A program made the translations under genes and the position numbers. Below are positions 43,116-52,434 of a DNA stretch of 53,684 bases, in pieces (the stretch's first letter is position 1; the number at the start of each line of letters is the position of its first letter). The DNA is from an uncultured Desulfotomaculum sp. (GTDB lineage Bacteria > Bacillota > Desulfotomaculia > Desulfotomaculales > Desulfotomaculaceae). The stretch lies in the NCBI GenBank assembly GCA_946411205.1, contig CAMKDG010000004.1, forward strand, positions 1 to 53,684, written 5' to 3'. The notes below the pieces were generated by a model. That model saw nothing but the letters and a program-made list of their open reading frames with translations, had not been told where the DNA came from and did not search any database.

Positions 43116-46100
43116 TTACAGATCTAACAAACTAGTGGGTAGCAAGTAGGTGTCTGGATCAAAGGTAGAGGAGCCCGACTGCTCTTGGCGTGGTCTCTCC
43201 CTGCTCACCGTTTTTAGTGGTTTGTTGGGCTCCGGGGGCCGAGACCTACCTCCCTGAGTCACTCTGCTCCGTTGCTCTCTGGTAGCTGCCAGCGGAACTT
43301 TCAAGGGAGTTAAACAACGTAGTTTAACATTCTCTTCACCTAGAAGTTTTGTTAAATCTTTCCTCAGCTGCGGCTGCAGATTGACCCATAAACACTCTGC
43401 CAATCGTCGAGGTGTTCTCGTGGTCTGATGAAAGATAATAACCGGTGTATTTCCCTTGCTTTGTCCCAATATTGCTTCGACCGAATTGATTCTTTCCGGG
43501 TCATCGCCAACCTGCAACCATAGTTCTAGCTGCATACTGTCCAAGGGAATTATTTCTTCCGCCAACACCTTGGCTTCTTCACCATTGTTGCTGGACCGCC
43601 CCTTGATCAGCAGTGGATCTCGCAAATCGAGCATGCCCGCTTGACGGCGGTAAACCTCCGGGAAAACAATCACTTCGCAAGCACCTGTTAGATCTTCTAC
43701 ACTGACAAAGGCCATGGGATCTCCCCTGCGGGAAGTAATCCGCTTTACCGTAGAAATCATACCCGCTAACAGCAGGGATTGACCGTCCGGTATTTCTAGC
43801 AGATCTGCTGCCCGCTGTACTTCCAAGGATTCCAGCAACCAAGTAAACTCCGTCAGAGGATGGCCGGAGATATACAGTCCCAGAGCTTCCTTTTCAAAAT
43901 CTAATTGCTGTTTGGACGTAAAGGGAGAAACCTCCGGCAGTCTCACCTGCAGATCTTCCTGAGGGCTGTCGGCCATTAAGTCAAATAGATTCACTTGTCC
44001 ATTTTCTCGGTCCTGTTGAGCCCGCACTGCGAATTCGATAGCGGTATCGAGACCCGCCATAAGTTGTGCCCGATGACCAAAAATGTCCAGGGCTCCCGCC
44101 TTGATTAAACTTTCTAGTACCCGCCGATTGACCACGCGGGTATCCACTCGGCTGCAGAAATCAGAAAAACCGGTAAAGGGACCACCTTTTTGACGAGCCT
44201 GAATAATTTCTTGTACCGCTCCCCCACCCACATTTTTCACCGCTGCCAGACCAAAGCGAATGGCACCTTTGGTTGCTGTAAAATTCTCCAAGCTATGATT
44301 AATATCCGGCGGTAACACTTGAATGCCCAGACGCCGGCATTCTTCAATGTAAAGCACTACTTTATCTGTATTATCCCGGACAGAGGTTAGTAAAGCAGCC
44401 ATATATTCCACCGGGTAATTAGCCTTCAAATAAGCCGTCTGATAGGAAACCAGCGCATAGGCAGCGGAGTGAGATTTGTTAAAGCCGTAGCCGGCAAAGT
44501 ACTCCATCAGATCAAACATTTTTTCTGCCAATTGCCTATCGTAACCCCGCGCCACCGACCCTGCAATGGGATATTTCAGGGGCTTGCCCTTTTCATCCAA
44601 GGAACTTCCACTGACAAACCACTGACGATGCAGAGCCATAATTTGGGCTATTTTCTTCCCCATGGCTTTCCGTAAAGAGTCTGCTTGTCCTAGGGAATAC
44701 CCGGCCATAATACGGGCAATCATCATTACTTGTTCCTGGTACAAAATCACGCCATAGGTTTCTTTAAGAACGGATTCCAGGTCTGGATGAAAATAGTCCA
44801 CCTGGGTTTGCCCATGCTTCCGCTGAATAAAATCCTCCACCATACCGCTGCCCAAAGGTCCCGGTCGGTACAGTGCTACCAAAGCGATAATGTCTTCAAA
44901 GGCGTTCGGCTTAAGTTCCCGCAGGATACTGCGCATGCCGCTGCTTTCCAACTGGAAGACACCGATCCCTTCCCCTCTGGTCAACATAGCAAAGGTGGCT
45001 TGGTCATTCAATGGAATGCTATTGATATCAAGCTGCTTGCCCGTTTGTTTTTCAATCATCAAAATGGCTTCGCCGATCACTGTAAGGTTACGTAACCCCA
45101 ACAAATCCATTTTTAAAAGACCTAATTCTTCTACCGTGTTCATGGGAAATTGGGTGGTAATCAGCCCGTCGGAGGTTTTATTTAAAGGCAAATACTCCAC
45201 CAGCGGTTCCCGGGAGATCACCACCCCGGCAGCGTGGGTGGAAGCATGCCGGGGCATGCCCTCCAGTTCTACCGCGGTGTTAATGAGTCGTTTGACGTTC
45301 TCGTCCTGCTCATAGATATTGTTTAAATTGGGGGCATTTTTCAGAGCTTTGGCGATGGTCATATTAAGCTCCATAGGCACCAGTTTAGCCACCTTATCCA
45401 CATCACCATAGGGCATATCCAAAGCTCGCCCGACATCCCGAATGGCCGCCCGGGCAGCCATGGTACCAAAGGTAATGATTTGAGCTACCCGTTCGGTGCC
45501 ATATTTCTCGACAATATATTCAATGACCTCGCCCCGTCGCTCATAATCAAAGTCTATATCAATATCCGGCATGGAAATTCTTTCTGGATTTAAAAACCGT
45601 TCAAACAACAATCCATACTGCAATGGATCAATGTTGGTAATTTCTAATACATAGGCCACGATGCTGCCCGCAGCGGAGCCCCGGCCAGGCCCTACGGCAA
45701 TGCCTCGATCCTTAGCATATTTAACAAAGTCCCAGACGATTAGAAAATATTCTTCATAGCCCATCTGGCCAATTACTTGTAGCTCATAGTCCAGGCGTTC
45801 CTGCACCGGACCGGTGCAGTGGCCATAACGTTTGATGGCTCCGGCTACACATTTTTCCCGCAGGTAAGAGGCCGCTGAAGAACTCTCCGGCACAACAAAA
45901 TAGGGGAGATGCAGCTTACCAAACTCCAGTTCTACCTGACAGCGTTCCGCAATTCTTACCGTATTGCTAAGGGCCTCGGGTACTTCCCCGAACAGCAGGT
46001 TCATTTCATGATAGTCTTTTAGGTACATTTCTTGGGAGTCAAACTTCATGCGATCCGCGGAGTTGATACTCTTACCGGTTTGGATGCAAAGTAAAACATC

Positions 46101-46763
46101 CTGAATTTCCGCATGCTCTCGCTTCAAGTAGTGTACATCGTTGGTGGCCACCAGAGGAATTTTTAGTTCTTTGCTAATACTTAGTAAGCCACGATTAACC
46201 TGCCGTTGTTCCTGAAAACCATGGTCCTGCATTTCCAGAAAAAAATTACCCGGTCCGAAAATATCCGCCAATTCCCGGGCCGACTGACGGGCTTTGTCGG
46301 GTTGACCATTGACTATTTTATCCGCCACTTCTCCGGCCAGACAACCGCTTAGGGCAATAATTCCGTCATGGTAACGAGCTAACAATTCTTTATCCACCCG
46401 AGGTTTATAATAAAAACCTTCCGTATAGCCAAGGGACACCAGCTTCAGTAAATTTTGATACCCCCTTTGGTTTTCAGCCAACAACACCAGGTGGTTAGGC
46501 TGGTCATCCAATTTAGGGGTACGATCCGTGCGGCGGCGAGGTGCCACGTACACTTCACAACCCAAGAGGGGCTTGACTCCTTCTTTATGGCACGCTTTAT
46601 AAAAATCCACTACGCCAAACATACAACCATGGTCGGTAATGGCTAATGCCTCCATACCACTTGCCTTGGCCTGCTTGGCTACCTGGTTAATTCTGGTTGC
46701 CCCATCCAGTAAACTATACTCACTGTGAAGATGGAGGTGCACAAATTGTTTATCCAGCACCAC
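43116..46763 (-). CDS. dnaE: DNA polymerase III alpha subunit
   Basis: A 1215-residue DnaE. The N-terminal PHP domain (FVHLHLHSEYSLLDGATRI) keeps its metal-binding His/Asp residues. The palm holds PDIDIDFDYERRGEVIEYIV with catalytic aspartates and GPGRGSAAGSIVAYVLEITN. The fingers carry GVILYQEQVMMIARIMAGYS. Helix-hairpin-helix repeats follow, then the internal clamp-binding-like GQVNLFDLMAD and an OB-fold (LLLAGMISTVKRITSRRGDP). A poorly conserved Arg/Pro/Ser-rich tail ends TSLLDL. It is the replicative-type DnaE, not PolC. GTG 46763 follows AAAGGAGTGA. Confidence 0.97.
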   Translation of the reverse strand: MVLDKQFVHLHLHSEYSLLDGATRINQVAKQAKASGMEALAITDHGCMFGVVDFYKACHKEGVKPLLGCEVYVAPRRRTDRTPKLDDQPNHLVLLAENQRGYQNLLKLVSLGYTEGFYYKPRVDKELLARYHDGIIALSGCLAGEVADKIVNGQPDKARQSARELADIFGPGNFFLEMQDHGFQEQRQVNRGLLSISKELKIPLVATNDVHYLKREHAEIQDVLLCIQTGKSINSADRMKFDSQEMYLKDYHEMNLLFGEVPEALSNTVRIAERCQVELEFGKLHLPYFVVPESSSAASYLREKCVAGAIKRYGHCTGPVQERLDYELQVIGQMGYEEYFLIVWDFVKYAKDRGIAVGPGRGSAAGSIVAYVLEITNIDPLQYGLLFERFLNPERISMPDIDIDFDYERRGEVIEYIVEKYGTERVAQIITFGTMAARAAIRDVGRALDMPYGDVDKVAKLVPMELNMTIAKALKNAPNLNNIYEQDENVKRLINTAVELEGMPRHASTHAAGVVISREPLVEYLPLNKTSDGLITTQFPMNTVEELGLLKMDLLGLRNLTVIGEAILMIEKQTGKQLDINSIPLNDQATFAMLTRGEGIGVFQLESSGMRSILRELKPNAFEDIIALVALYRPGPLGSGMVEDFIQRKHGQTQVDYFHPDLESVLKETYGVILYQEQVMMIARIMAGYSLGQADSLRKAMGKKIAQIMALHRQWFVSGSSLDEKGKPLKYPIAGSVARGYDRQLAEKMFDLMEYFAGYGFNKSHSAAYALVSYQTAYLKANYPVEYMAALLTSVRDNTDKVVLYIEECRRLGIQVLPPDINHSLENFTATKGAIRFGLAAVKNVGGGAVQEIIQARQKGGPFTGFSDFCSRVDTRVVNRRVLESLIKAGALDIFGHRAQLMAGLDTAIEFAVRAQQDRENGQVNLFDLMADSPQEDLQVRLPEVSPFTSKQQLDFEKEALGLYISGHPLTEFTWLLESLEVQRAADLLEIPDGQSLLLAGMISTVKRITSRRGDPMAFVSVEDLTGACEVIVFPEVYRRQAGMLDLRDPLLIKGRSSNNGEEAKVLAEEIIPLDSMQLELWLQVGDDPERINSVEAILGQSKGNTPVIIFHQTTRTPRRLAECLWVNLQPQLRKDLTKLLGEENVKLRCLTPLKVPLAATREQRSRVTQGGRSRPPEPNKPLKTVSRERPRQEQSGSSTFDPDTYLLPTSLLDL

Positions 46764-46876
46764 TCACTCCTTTACTACCAATACTACCATTTTACCACGG
46801 ATACCAAGACATCGGTATTGCTTTGGAAACCACTACTTTATGCGGCAGTAAGATTCTCCATGATATCAGACTGCAA

Positions 46877-46902
46877 TAAAAAAGGTGCCTCTCCGGGCAC
46901 CG
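46877..46902 (-). terminator. Terminator of the DUF2225 gene
   Basis: On the minus strand GGTGCC pairs with GGCACC around CGGAGA, followed by TTTTTTATT. Confidence 0.8.
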
Positions 46903-46909
46903 TAGTAAA

Positions 46910-47599
46910 CTAATTATTTTGCTTGTACTCCTCCCTGGCATCCTGCCAGCGGGAACGAGCCATCCTGGTGAAGACCGGGTAGTTCTCCGCCTGCGGGTGG
47001 TGAATAACTGCCTGATACCACTTTACCGCTTCCTTATAATCGCCGGTACGGAAAGACAATTCACCGATTAAATACATCATCCGTATTTCCTTTTTTAATT
47101 CAGAGAAGGCTTCCCGTTCATAGGCTCGTTTGGAAAATTCCAGCGCCCTCTGTAAGGACTTTATTTCATTTTCCTGATTTCCCAGATAACGGTTAAGCCA
47201 AGCCAACCGGAGATAAAGCGAAGCTTTAACAGAATCCTTAGCATTTCGTAACTCTTGGCAAAGAATGGCTAAGTTATAAATTTTAATAGCCTGATCCAAG
47301 GTGCGCAAGCCGCCATATTGGTGACCCTCTTTGCGCCAACCGGACATAATCGTTTTAATGGTAGCCTTTTCCTCATCCAGCAACGGTGTGTGGGAATCCC
47401 TGGTAAAGGCATAGCCACAATCCTTGCAGACGAAAACATCATAGAAAATAGGATTAATTCCGGTATAGTAACCACAAAAATCGCTATCTTGTTTCTCCAA
47501 AGAGATGTATTTACTTCTTACCTCCGGGTGTTGAAATTCTCGTTGACAATTGGGACAAGTCATTTTTGAATAATACAACATATCTTCACTAATTTGCAT
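46910..47599 (-). CDS. DUF2225 protein (zinc ribbon plus TPR)
   Basis: About 229 residues. The N-terminal part has two zinc-type pairs: MTCPNCQREFQHPEVRSKY and FVCKDCGYAFTRDSH. The remainder is helical with TPR-like repeats (GELSFRTGDYKEAVKWYQAV). This layout defines DUF2225, common in spore-forming Firmicutes and without known function. The ATG at 47599 is chosen; the TTG at 47608 is too close to the GGGAGG site. It has its own terminator. Confidence 0.82.
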   Translation of the reverse strand: MQISEDMLYYSKMTCPNCQREFQHPEVRSKYISLEKQDSDFCGYYTGINPIFYDVFVCKDCGYAFTRDSHTPLLDEEKATIKTIMSGWRKEGHQYGGLRTLDQAIKIYNLAILCQELRNAKDSVKASLYLRLAWLNRYLGNQENEIKSLQRALEFSKRAYEREAFSELKKEIRMMYLIGELSFRTGDYKEAVKWYQAVIHHPQAENYPVFTRMARSRWQDAREEYKQNN

Positions 47600-47682
47600 C
47601 GTTGTCAAAGGCCTCCCAAAAAATGCTTACCTATATTATACATGTTTGCTAACTAACTGGGGAGAATAGTTTTTTAAACAAA

Positions 47683-48471
47683 TTAAATATACCTTCTCGC
47701 CCCCAGATAGCGCGTGGCAAAAAAAGCATCTTCAAAGGAAGTGACGGTAACCCCTTCCTTCGTTCTGGCATTTAAAAAAAATCCATCCTGGAGATAAATA
47801 CCCACATGGGATGGACCCGGATCAACGGTTGAAAAAAATACTAAATCCCCCGCCTGCAGTTGGTCCTTGGTCACAGGCACTCCCACCTTAAATTGATCTT
47901 GGGCATCTCTAGGCAAGTAGTAGCCCTGGCTAAAGTAAGCCATATACGTGAGCCCGGAACAATCGATGCCCCGGACAGACATCCCGCCCCAGAGGTAAGG
48001 TGCCCCGGTAAATTGCTTGGCAACAGCTACAATTTCCTGCGGCTGGTAGATTGTACGGTTCTTTACAATAGCTGCCTGGTTTTTTGGCACCAGAGCTTTA
48101 TCTCCCCCGGGTAATACAACCTGGTAAAACTGATTTCCTGACTCATAGACCTCCAAGCGGCTGCCCATATACAAGGTAGCAAGCTGGACAGACCCCGCAT
48201 ATAAAGGAGTGGCGGCTTGCTTAATTTCGATCTGGGGGTTATTTTCCAGTCTGCCTGGCAAGGTAAAGTGATCCATCCTAACCCAGCCTGGAGAGCCATC
48301 ATAGGACTGAATGTGCAACCATTCTCCCTCAACTCCCATCACCAGAGCAGGCCAGCCCAAGAGGGACTGGGTTACCAAGGGGATTCCCGCCTGCGGTTGT
48401 TCTAACACATCCACCAGGGGTACCGCCGTGATCACGGTAGTACCCGCTTCCACATTCCGGAGATCTGGCAT
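47683..48471 (-). CDS. NlpC/P60 cell-wall peptidase with SH3-like domains
   Basis: A 262-residue protein with two SH3b-like N-terminal domains (WLHIQSYDGSPGWVRMDHF and ATPLYAGSVQLATLYMG) and a C-terminal NlpC/P60 cysteine peptidase. The nucleophile Cys171 is in GIDCSGLTYMAYFSQG; His222 is in GPSHVGIYLQDG. The layout matches gamma-D-glutamyl-L-diamino-acid endopeptidases of the YkfC type, which recycle peptidoglycan peptides. No signal peptide is present, which fits such a cytoplasmic recycling role. ATG 48471 follows AAGGGAGTGA. Confidence 0.88.
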   Translation of the reverse strand: MPDLRNVEAGTTVITAVPLVDVLEQPQAGIPLVTQSLLGWPALVMGVEGEWLHIQSYDGSPGWVRMDHFTLPGRLENNPQIEIKQAATPLYAGSVQLATLYMGSRLEVYESGNQFYQVVLPGGDKALVPKNQAAIVKNRTIYQPQEIVAVAKQFTGAPYLWGGMSVRGIDCSGLTYMAYFSQGYYLPRDAQDQFKVGVPVTKDQLQAGDLVFFSTVDPGPSHVGIYLQDGFFLNARTKEGVTVTSFEDAFFATRYLGARRYI

Positions 48472-48512
48472 AAGATCACTCCCTTGCCGGTTACCCTACT
48501 TTATTCATTTAT

Positions 48513-48824
48513 TTATTTAGTTATGCTTTCCACCAGGTAATTTGCCAAATCCGGCTGTCCCTTTAGGCACTGCATCATTTGCAGAAAACCAGTCGTAGCA
48601 TCCGGATGGCTGCTTAATTTTGTCATGGCAGCCTGTTGGGCCTCTTCGCTTTCCCATACCGAAATCACCAGCAGCTTGTCACGGTTGCCCTTAGCCCTGC
48701 CAATATAGCCATGCAACAATCCTGGTTGCCCATTAAGATATTTCATATGATCTTTGATCACTTCCATGAGCGTTTCGTGCTTACCTTCCTGGGCCTCCAG
48801 CAGGCCAAAGGTAATCATGTTCAA
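48513..48824 (-). CDS. ABM-like dimeric alpha-beta barrel protein
   Basis: A 103-residue protein of the antibiotic-biosynthesis-monooxygenase-like fold (MITFGLLEAQEGKHETLMEV, PGLLHGYIGRAKGNRDKLLV, ISVWESEEAQQAAM). Such proteins are small oxygenases, haem-degrading enzymes or stress proteins; no catalytic assignment is possible here. It starts only five bases after the bshA stop and is probably in that operon. TTG 48824 has GGGAGG nine bases upstream; the ATG two codons later is possible. Confidence 0.78.
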   Translation of the reverse strand: MNMITFGLLEAQEGKHETLMEVIKDHMKYLNGQPGLLHGYIGRAKGNRDKLLVISVWESEEAQQAAMTKLSSHPDATTGFLQMMQCLKGQPDLANYLVESITK

Positions 48825-48829
48825 ATTTC

Positions 48830-49954
48830 TTACCTCCCAGTTTGCTGTAGTACTTCTTGATAGATCTGTTCATATCTTGCCACCCAGCGCTCTGCCTTAA
48901 ACCTGGTAGAGGCATGCTCTCTGGCTAGATGAGACATTCTCTGTCGTAAAAGATCATCTTTTAGCAGCAGCAACGTGTAGTTGGCCATCTCTGCCACTTG
49001 ACCCACACCCGTTAGAAAACCAACTTCTCCGTGTAAAATAACCTCCGGGACACCGCCAGAGTTGGTAGCAATGACAGGCACGCCGCAGGCCAGTGCTTCC
49101 AATGCAGCTAAGCCAAAACTCTCACAGCATGAGGGAAACAGCATAACATCCGCCGCAGCCAGAATTGGGGCCACGGTATCCTGTTGACCCAGAAATAAAA
49201 CATCTTCAGCCAGATTAAGCTCGGCGGCTAATTTTTCCGCCGCCGGTAGCTCTGGGCCGTCGCCAATCATAACCAGGCGGGCCGGTTGCTGCTGCCTAAC
49301 TCTATCAAATACATGCAGTACATCCAATACCCTTTTCAAGGGGCGAAAATTAGAAAGATGAACAATGAGCGCTTCTCCCTGGGGTGTCAGTTGATTACGC
49401 AGGGACTGATCCGTTGGTCTAAAGACTTCGGTATCTACAAAGTTATAGACGACCGGTAATTCTCCTTGGTATTCAAAAGTACCCCTGGTTTGTTTAGCCA
49501 AAAAGTTGGATACCACCGTTACTAAATCACTAACCTCTAAACTGTAGCGAGTTAGTTCATAAAATTCCTCATGAGCTCCTACCAGGGAGGTATCAGTACC
49601 GTGCAAAGTAGTAATGACCGGTACCTGTCTGCCGGCAATCTGTCTGGCCAAATGAGCCCCTAGAGAGTGGGGCACCGCATAATGAGCGTGCAGTAAATCC
49701 AATTGATGCTGCTGCAGTACCTCCACCGTTTTGGTCACCTGGGTAAGAAAATAAGGCGGTGCCTGAAAGAGCGGATGCTGAAAAGCAGCTACTTCGTGGA
49801 TAAAAATATTCGGCTCAAAACTCGCCAGCCGAAAGGGATATCCCACCGTAATAAAATGCACCTGGTGACCCCGTCTGGCCAGGTGTTTTCCCAATTCCGA
49901 AGCCACTACCCCGCTGCCACCATACGTAGAATGACACAAAATACCAATTTTCAC
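48830..49954 (-). CDS. bshA: GT4 glycosyltransferase, BshA-type (GlcNAc-malate synthase)
   Basis: A 374-residue GT4 enzyme whose sequence follows BshA closely: KIGILCHSTYGGSGVVASEL, HEVAAFQHPLFQAPPY, LLHAHYAVPHSLGAHLA, TTLHGTDTSLVG, and the GT4 donor loop ESFGLAALEALACGVPVIAT. BshA joins malate and UDP-GlcNAc in the first step of bacillithiol synthesis. GTG 49954 overlaps the upstream deacetylase by four bases, and the pair strengthens the assignment. bshC is not in the window. Confidence 0.88.
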   Translation of the reverse strand: MKIGILCHSTYGGSGVVASELGKHLARRGHQVHFITVGYPFRLASFEPNIFIHEVAAFQHPLFQAPPYFLTQVTKTVEVLQQHQLDLLHAHYAVPHSLGAHLARQIAGRQVPVITTLHGTDTSLVGAHEEFYELTRYSLEVSDLVTVVSNFLAKQTRGTFEYQGELPVVYNFVDTEVFRPTDQSLRNQLTPQGEALIVHLSNFRPLKRVLDVLHVFDRVRQQQPARLVMIGDGPELPAAEKLAAELNLAEDVLFLGQQDTVAPILAAADVMLFPSCCESFGLAALEALACGVPVIATNSGGVPEVILHGEVGFLTGVGQVAEMANYTLLLLKDDLLRQRMSHLAREHASTRFKAERWVARYEQIYQEVLQQTGR

Positions 49955-50679
49955 CGTGGCACCCCCATCAATCCCAAGGGGTTGTCAATGGCCAAAGGTG
50001 TTCTGGTGGTGAAGCCTTCCCCATAGGTGCAGCCAATGCTTGAACCAAAAAAACGATCCCTGCTTTCGACAACGGCTAGCATACTACCTGGTCCACAGTT
50101 AAGAAAGGTCTCCTGGCTGTTGGCCTGTTTGCCAAATTGAGACAGGTGAGCTAAAATAGCCTCTCGCTTTAGCGCATAATCATCCGATACATCCACAATG
50201 AATTTCGGTTCCCCGGCTCTGGACAAGAAGTAATGCCAAAGTTGCAGTGGCCGATAGGGTTTGCTTTGAGTTTGTATTTTAGTCAACCCGGCATCAAACC
50301 AAGCCTCCTCAACCAATTGGGCTGCCTGAACATGGTCTGGATGACGGTCTTCCCAATAGGGACTTAGCATAAGTCTCGGACGGCTTTCCCGAATAATCCG
50401 AACCAACTTATCGATATTGAAGCGGCTCGTTTTTAGACCTCGATCTGGTAGGTTAAGGCATTTTCGCCAACTAAGCCTTAGCACCTGAGCAGCCTGTAAA
50501 GCCTCTTGTTCTCTAATTTCAGGAGTACCGTTGGTGGCCAGTTCCCCTGCGGATAAATCAATGATGGCGGTTTTTAAACCCAGTTTATGAAATTTAGCCA
50601 TCAGTCCCCCGGCACCTACTTCCACATCATCAGGATGAGCACCAATCGCCAGGATATCTATGTTGCTGATCACGGTCAC
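49951..50679 (-). CDS. bshB1: LmbE-family deacetylase, BshB1-type
   Basis: A 242-residue PIG-L/LmbE zinc deacetylase. The metal-binding AIGAHPDDVEVGAGG, catalytic Asp in DLSAGELATNGTPEIREQEA and the third ligand in DRHPDHVQAAQLVEEAWFDA are all visible. This matches BshB1, which deacetylates GlcNAc-malate in bacillithiol synthesis. It overlaps bshA by four bases. GTG 50679 follows GGAGATGG. BshB1-like enzymes can also act on other GlcNAc conjugates, so the pathway assignment rests on the bshA neighbour. Confidence 0.9.
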   Translation of the reverse strand: MTVISNIDILAIGAHPDDVEVGAGGLMAKFHKLGLKTAIIDLSAGELATNGTPEIREQEALQAAQVLRLSWRKCLNLPDRGLKTSRFNIDKLVRIIRESRPRLMLSPYWEDRHPDHVQAAQLVEEAWFDAGLTKIQTQSKPYRPLQLWHYFLSRAGEPKFIVDVSDDYALKREAILAHLSQFGKQANSQETFLNCGPGSMLAVVESRDRFFGSSIGCTYGEGFTTRTPLAIDNPLGLMGVPR

Positions 50680-50762
50680 TAAACCATCTCCTTATTTCTA
50701 TAAGTAATTCGATGGTCGGCAAGATATTCCCTTTTGGCTTTGACTAGGCCAATGGCTAAAAG

Positions 50763-50795
50763 AAAAAACAAAAGGCTACTTCAAAGAGCAGCCTC
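50763..50795 (-). terminator. Terminator of the GH57 gene
   Basis: On the minus strand AGGCTGCT pairs with AGTAGCCT around CTTTGA, followed by TTTGTTTTTTC. It separates the GH57 pair from bshB1. Confidence 0.78.
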
Positions 50796-50806
50796 TTGCC
50801 AAAAAA

Positions 50807-52420
50807 TTATGATATCGCCCTGGCCTGATTGGCCTCCCGGGTCCGCCAGGAGCGGTAATCAATGTCGGGGAAGATATTATTTTGCCATTCCAGCTGGGAA
50901 ACGAATGCTTCATCAATATGACAATACTTGATATCGTCGTATAGTCGTACAAAGTTAGCTAAATGTTCTTTGGTTCTTTTCTGGGCATAGGAAACCATGG
51001 TACCGGTGGAGATAATAAAGGCCCAATCACTGCTTTGGGCCAGCAGTAATTCCCGTCCTGCTTGGTTTAAGGCCCGACGAAGATTACCCTCTGCCGTCGG
51101 AAACAGATCTGCTAACTCATTCATGCGATCGGCAGCCATGTGTAAATGGCGGTAAATCCAGTGATTTTTTTCATTTAGCCATACCTCATTGTAGCCGGCA
51201 TTTCCCCAGGTGGACTGACAAGGCCTGGTCATCTGATTGTGTTGATGGAGCTTTAAATAATCCGAAGGTGTGATTAGTTCTATTGTGTTATTAGTGGCCA
51301 CCTTACGAATAAAAAATTCCAGCCACATAGGCCCTTCAAACCACCAATGACCAAATAATTCGGCATCATAGGGTGCCACGATAAGGGGTGGCCGCTCCAT
51401 TATATCGGCTAAATACTCGATCTGTTTTTCCCGGTCAAACATAAAATTGGCCGCATGAATATCCGCCTTATGACTGGCCCACTCTGGCTGGTAGGGTTGT
51501 TTCTCCGACAGGTCAACTCTGCCGGTAATTCGGTGGTATTTTAGCCCGGTATGGATACGAATTCCGTCTGGATGGATGTAATCTTTGATGTATTCATAAT
51601 CCAGATCATAACCAATATCACGATAGAACTCTCGGTAATCACCGTCTCCCGGATAACCCTCATCGGCACTCCAAACTTGTTTGGAACTTTCCGTATCCCT
51701 GCCAAAAGCAGCCACTCCCGCAGGAGTATAGATGGGAGCAAAGACACCAAAACGGGGTCGATGATCGGCGTACAGCACACCATGACTGTCTGTGAAAAAG
51801 AATTTGAGCCCATATTCAGAGAGAATTTCATCTAACCCCGGGACATAACCGCATTCCGGCAGCCAAATACCCTTCGGTTTACTACCGATTTGCTGCTCAT
51901 GCAAGTTTACCGCTGTCTCCAGCTGAGCACGCACAGCTTGTTTGTTGGTCATCATTAAGGGCAAAAAGCCATGGGTAGCCGCACAGGTGGTAATTTCTAA
52001 GTAGCCTAACCTTTGCAATCTGCTAAAAGCCTGCACTAGATTACGCTGGTACCGAGTAACAAAGATTTCATAAGCCCGTTGAAATTTCTCTTTATACAGT
52101 AAAGCCGCTTGATGAAAGGGACCGCCGTAGGTTCGGGCTTCCTCTTTATAAGATAATTCCATGAGCTTCTCCAAATGCCGTACATAGCGGTCCTGTAGCA
52201 GGGGATCCGATAACATGGTTAACAATGGTGGAGAAATAGAAAAAGTAAGACGAAAGGGAACCTGCTCCCATGCCAGGCGGTCAAAGACATCAATCATCGG
52301 GAGATAGGTTTCCGTTAAGGCTTCGTAAAGCCATCTTTCTTCCAGAAAGTTTTCACTCTCCGGATGTCTAACATAGGGTAAGTGAGCATGTAAAACCAGA
52401 GCCAGATATCCTTTGGCCAA
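50807..52420 (-). CDS. GH57 1,4-alpha-glucan branching enzyme
   Basis: A 537-residue GH57 protein of the branching-enzyme subgroup. It starts GYLALVLHAHLPYVRHPESE. The nucleophile Glu189 is in KGIWLPECGYVPG, and the general acid Asp352 is in VAPYDAELFGHWWFEG. The C-terminal DUF1957-type helices (FRLYDDIKYCHIDEAFVSQL) complete it. It should make alpha-1,6 branches in glycogen-like polysaccharide in the cytoplasm. The DUF4912 gene lies 14 bases upstream, a recurring pairing. Confidence 0.9.
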   Translation of the reverse strand: MAKGYLALVLHAHLPYVRHPESENFLEERWLYEALTETYLPMIDVFDRLAWEQVPFRLTFSISPPLLTMLSDPLLQDRYVRHLEKLMELSYKEEARTYGGPFHQAALLYKEKFQRAYEIFVTRYQRNLVQAFSRLQRLGYLEITTCAATHGFLPLMMTNKQAVRAQLETAVNLHEQQIGSKPKGIWLPECGYVPGLDEILSEYGLKFFFTDSHGVLYADHRPRFGVFAPIYTPAGVAAFGRDTESSKQVWSADEGYPGDGDYREFYRDIGYDLDYEYIKDYIHPDGIRIHTGLKYHRITGRVDLSEKQPYQPEWASHKADIHAANFMFDREKQIEYLADIMERPPLIVAPYDAELFGHWWFEGPMWLEFFIRKVATNNTIELITPSDYLKLHQHNQMTRPCQSTWGNAGYNEVWLNEKNHWIYRHLHMAADRMNELADLFPTAEGNLRRALNQAGRELLLAQSSDWAFIISTGTMVSYAQKRTKEHLANFVRLYDDIKYCHIDEAFVSQLEWQNNIFPDIDYRSWRTREANQARAIS

Positions 52421-52434
52421 GGGAATTCCCCCTC

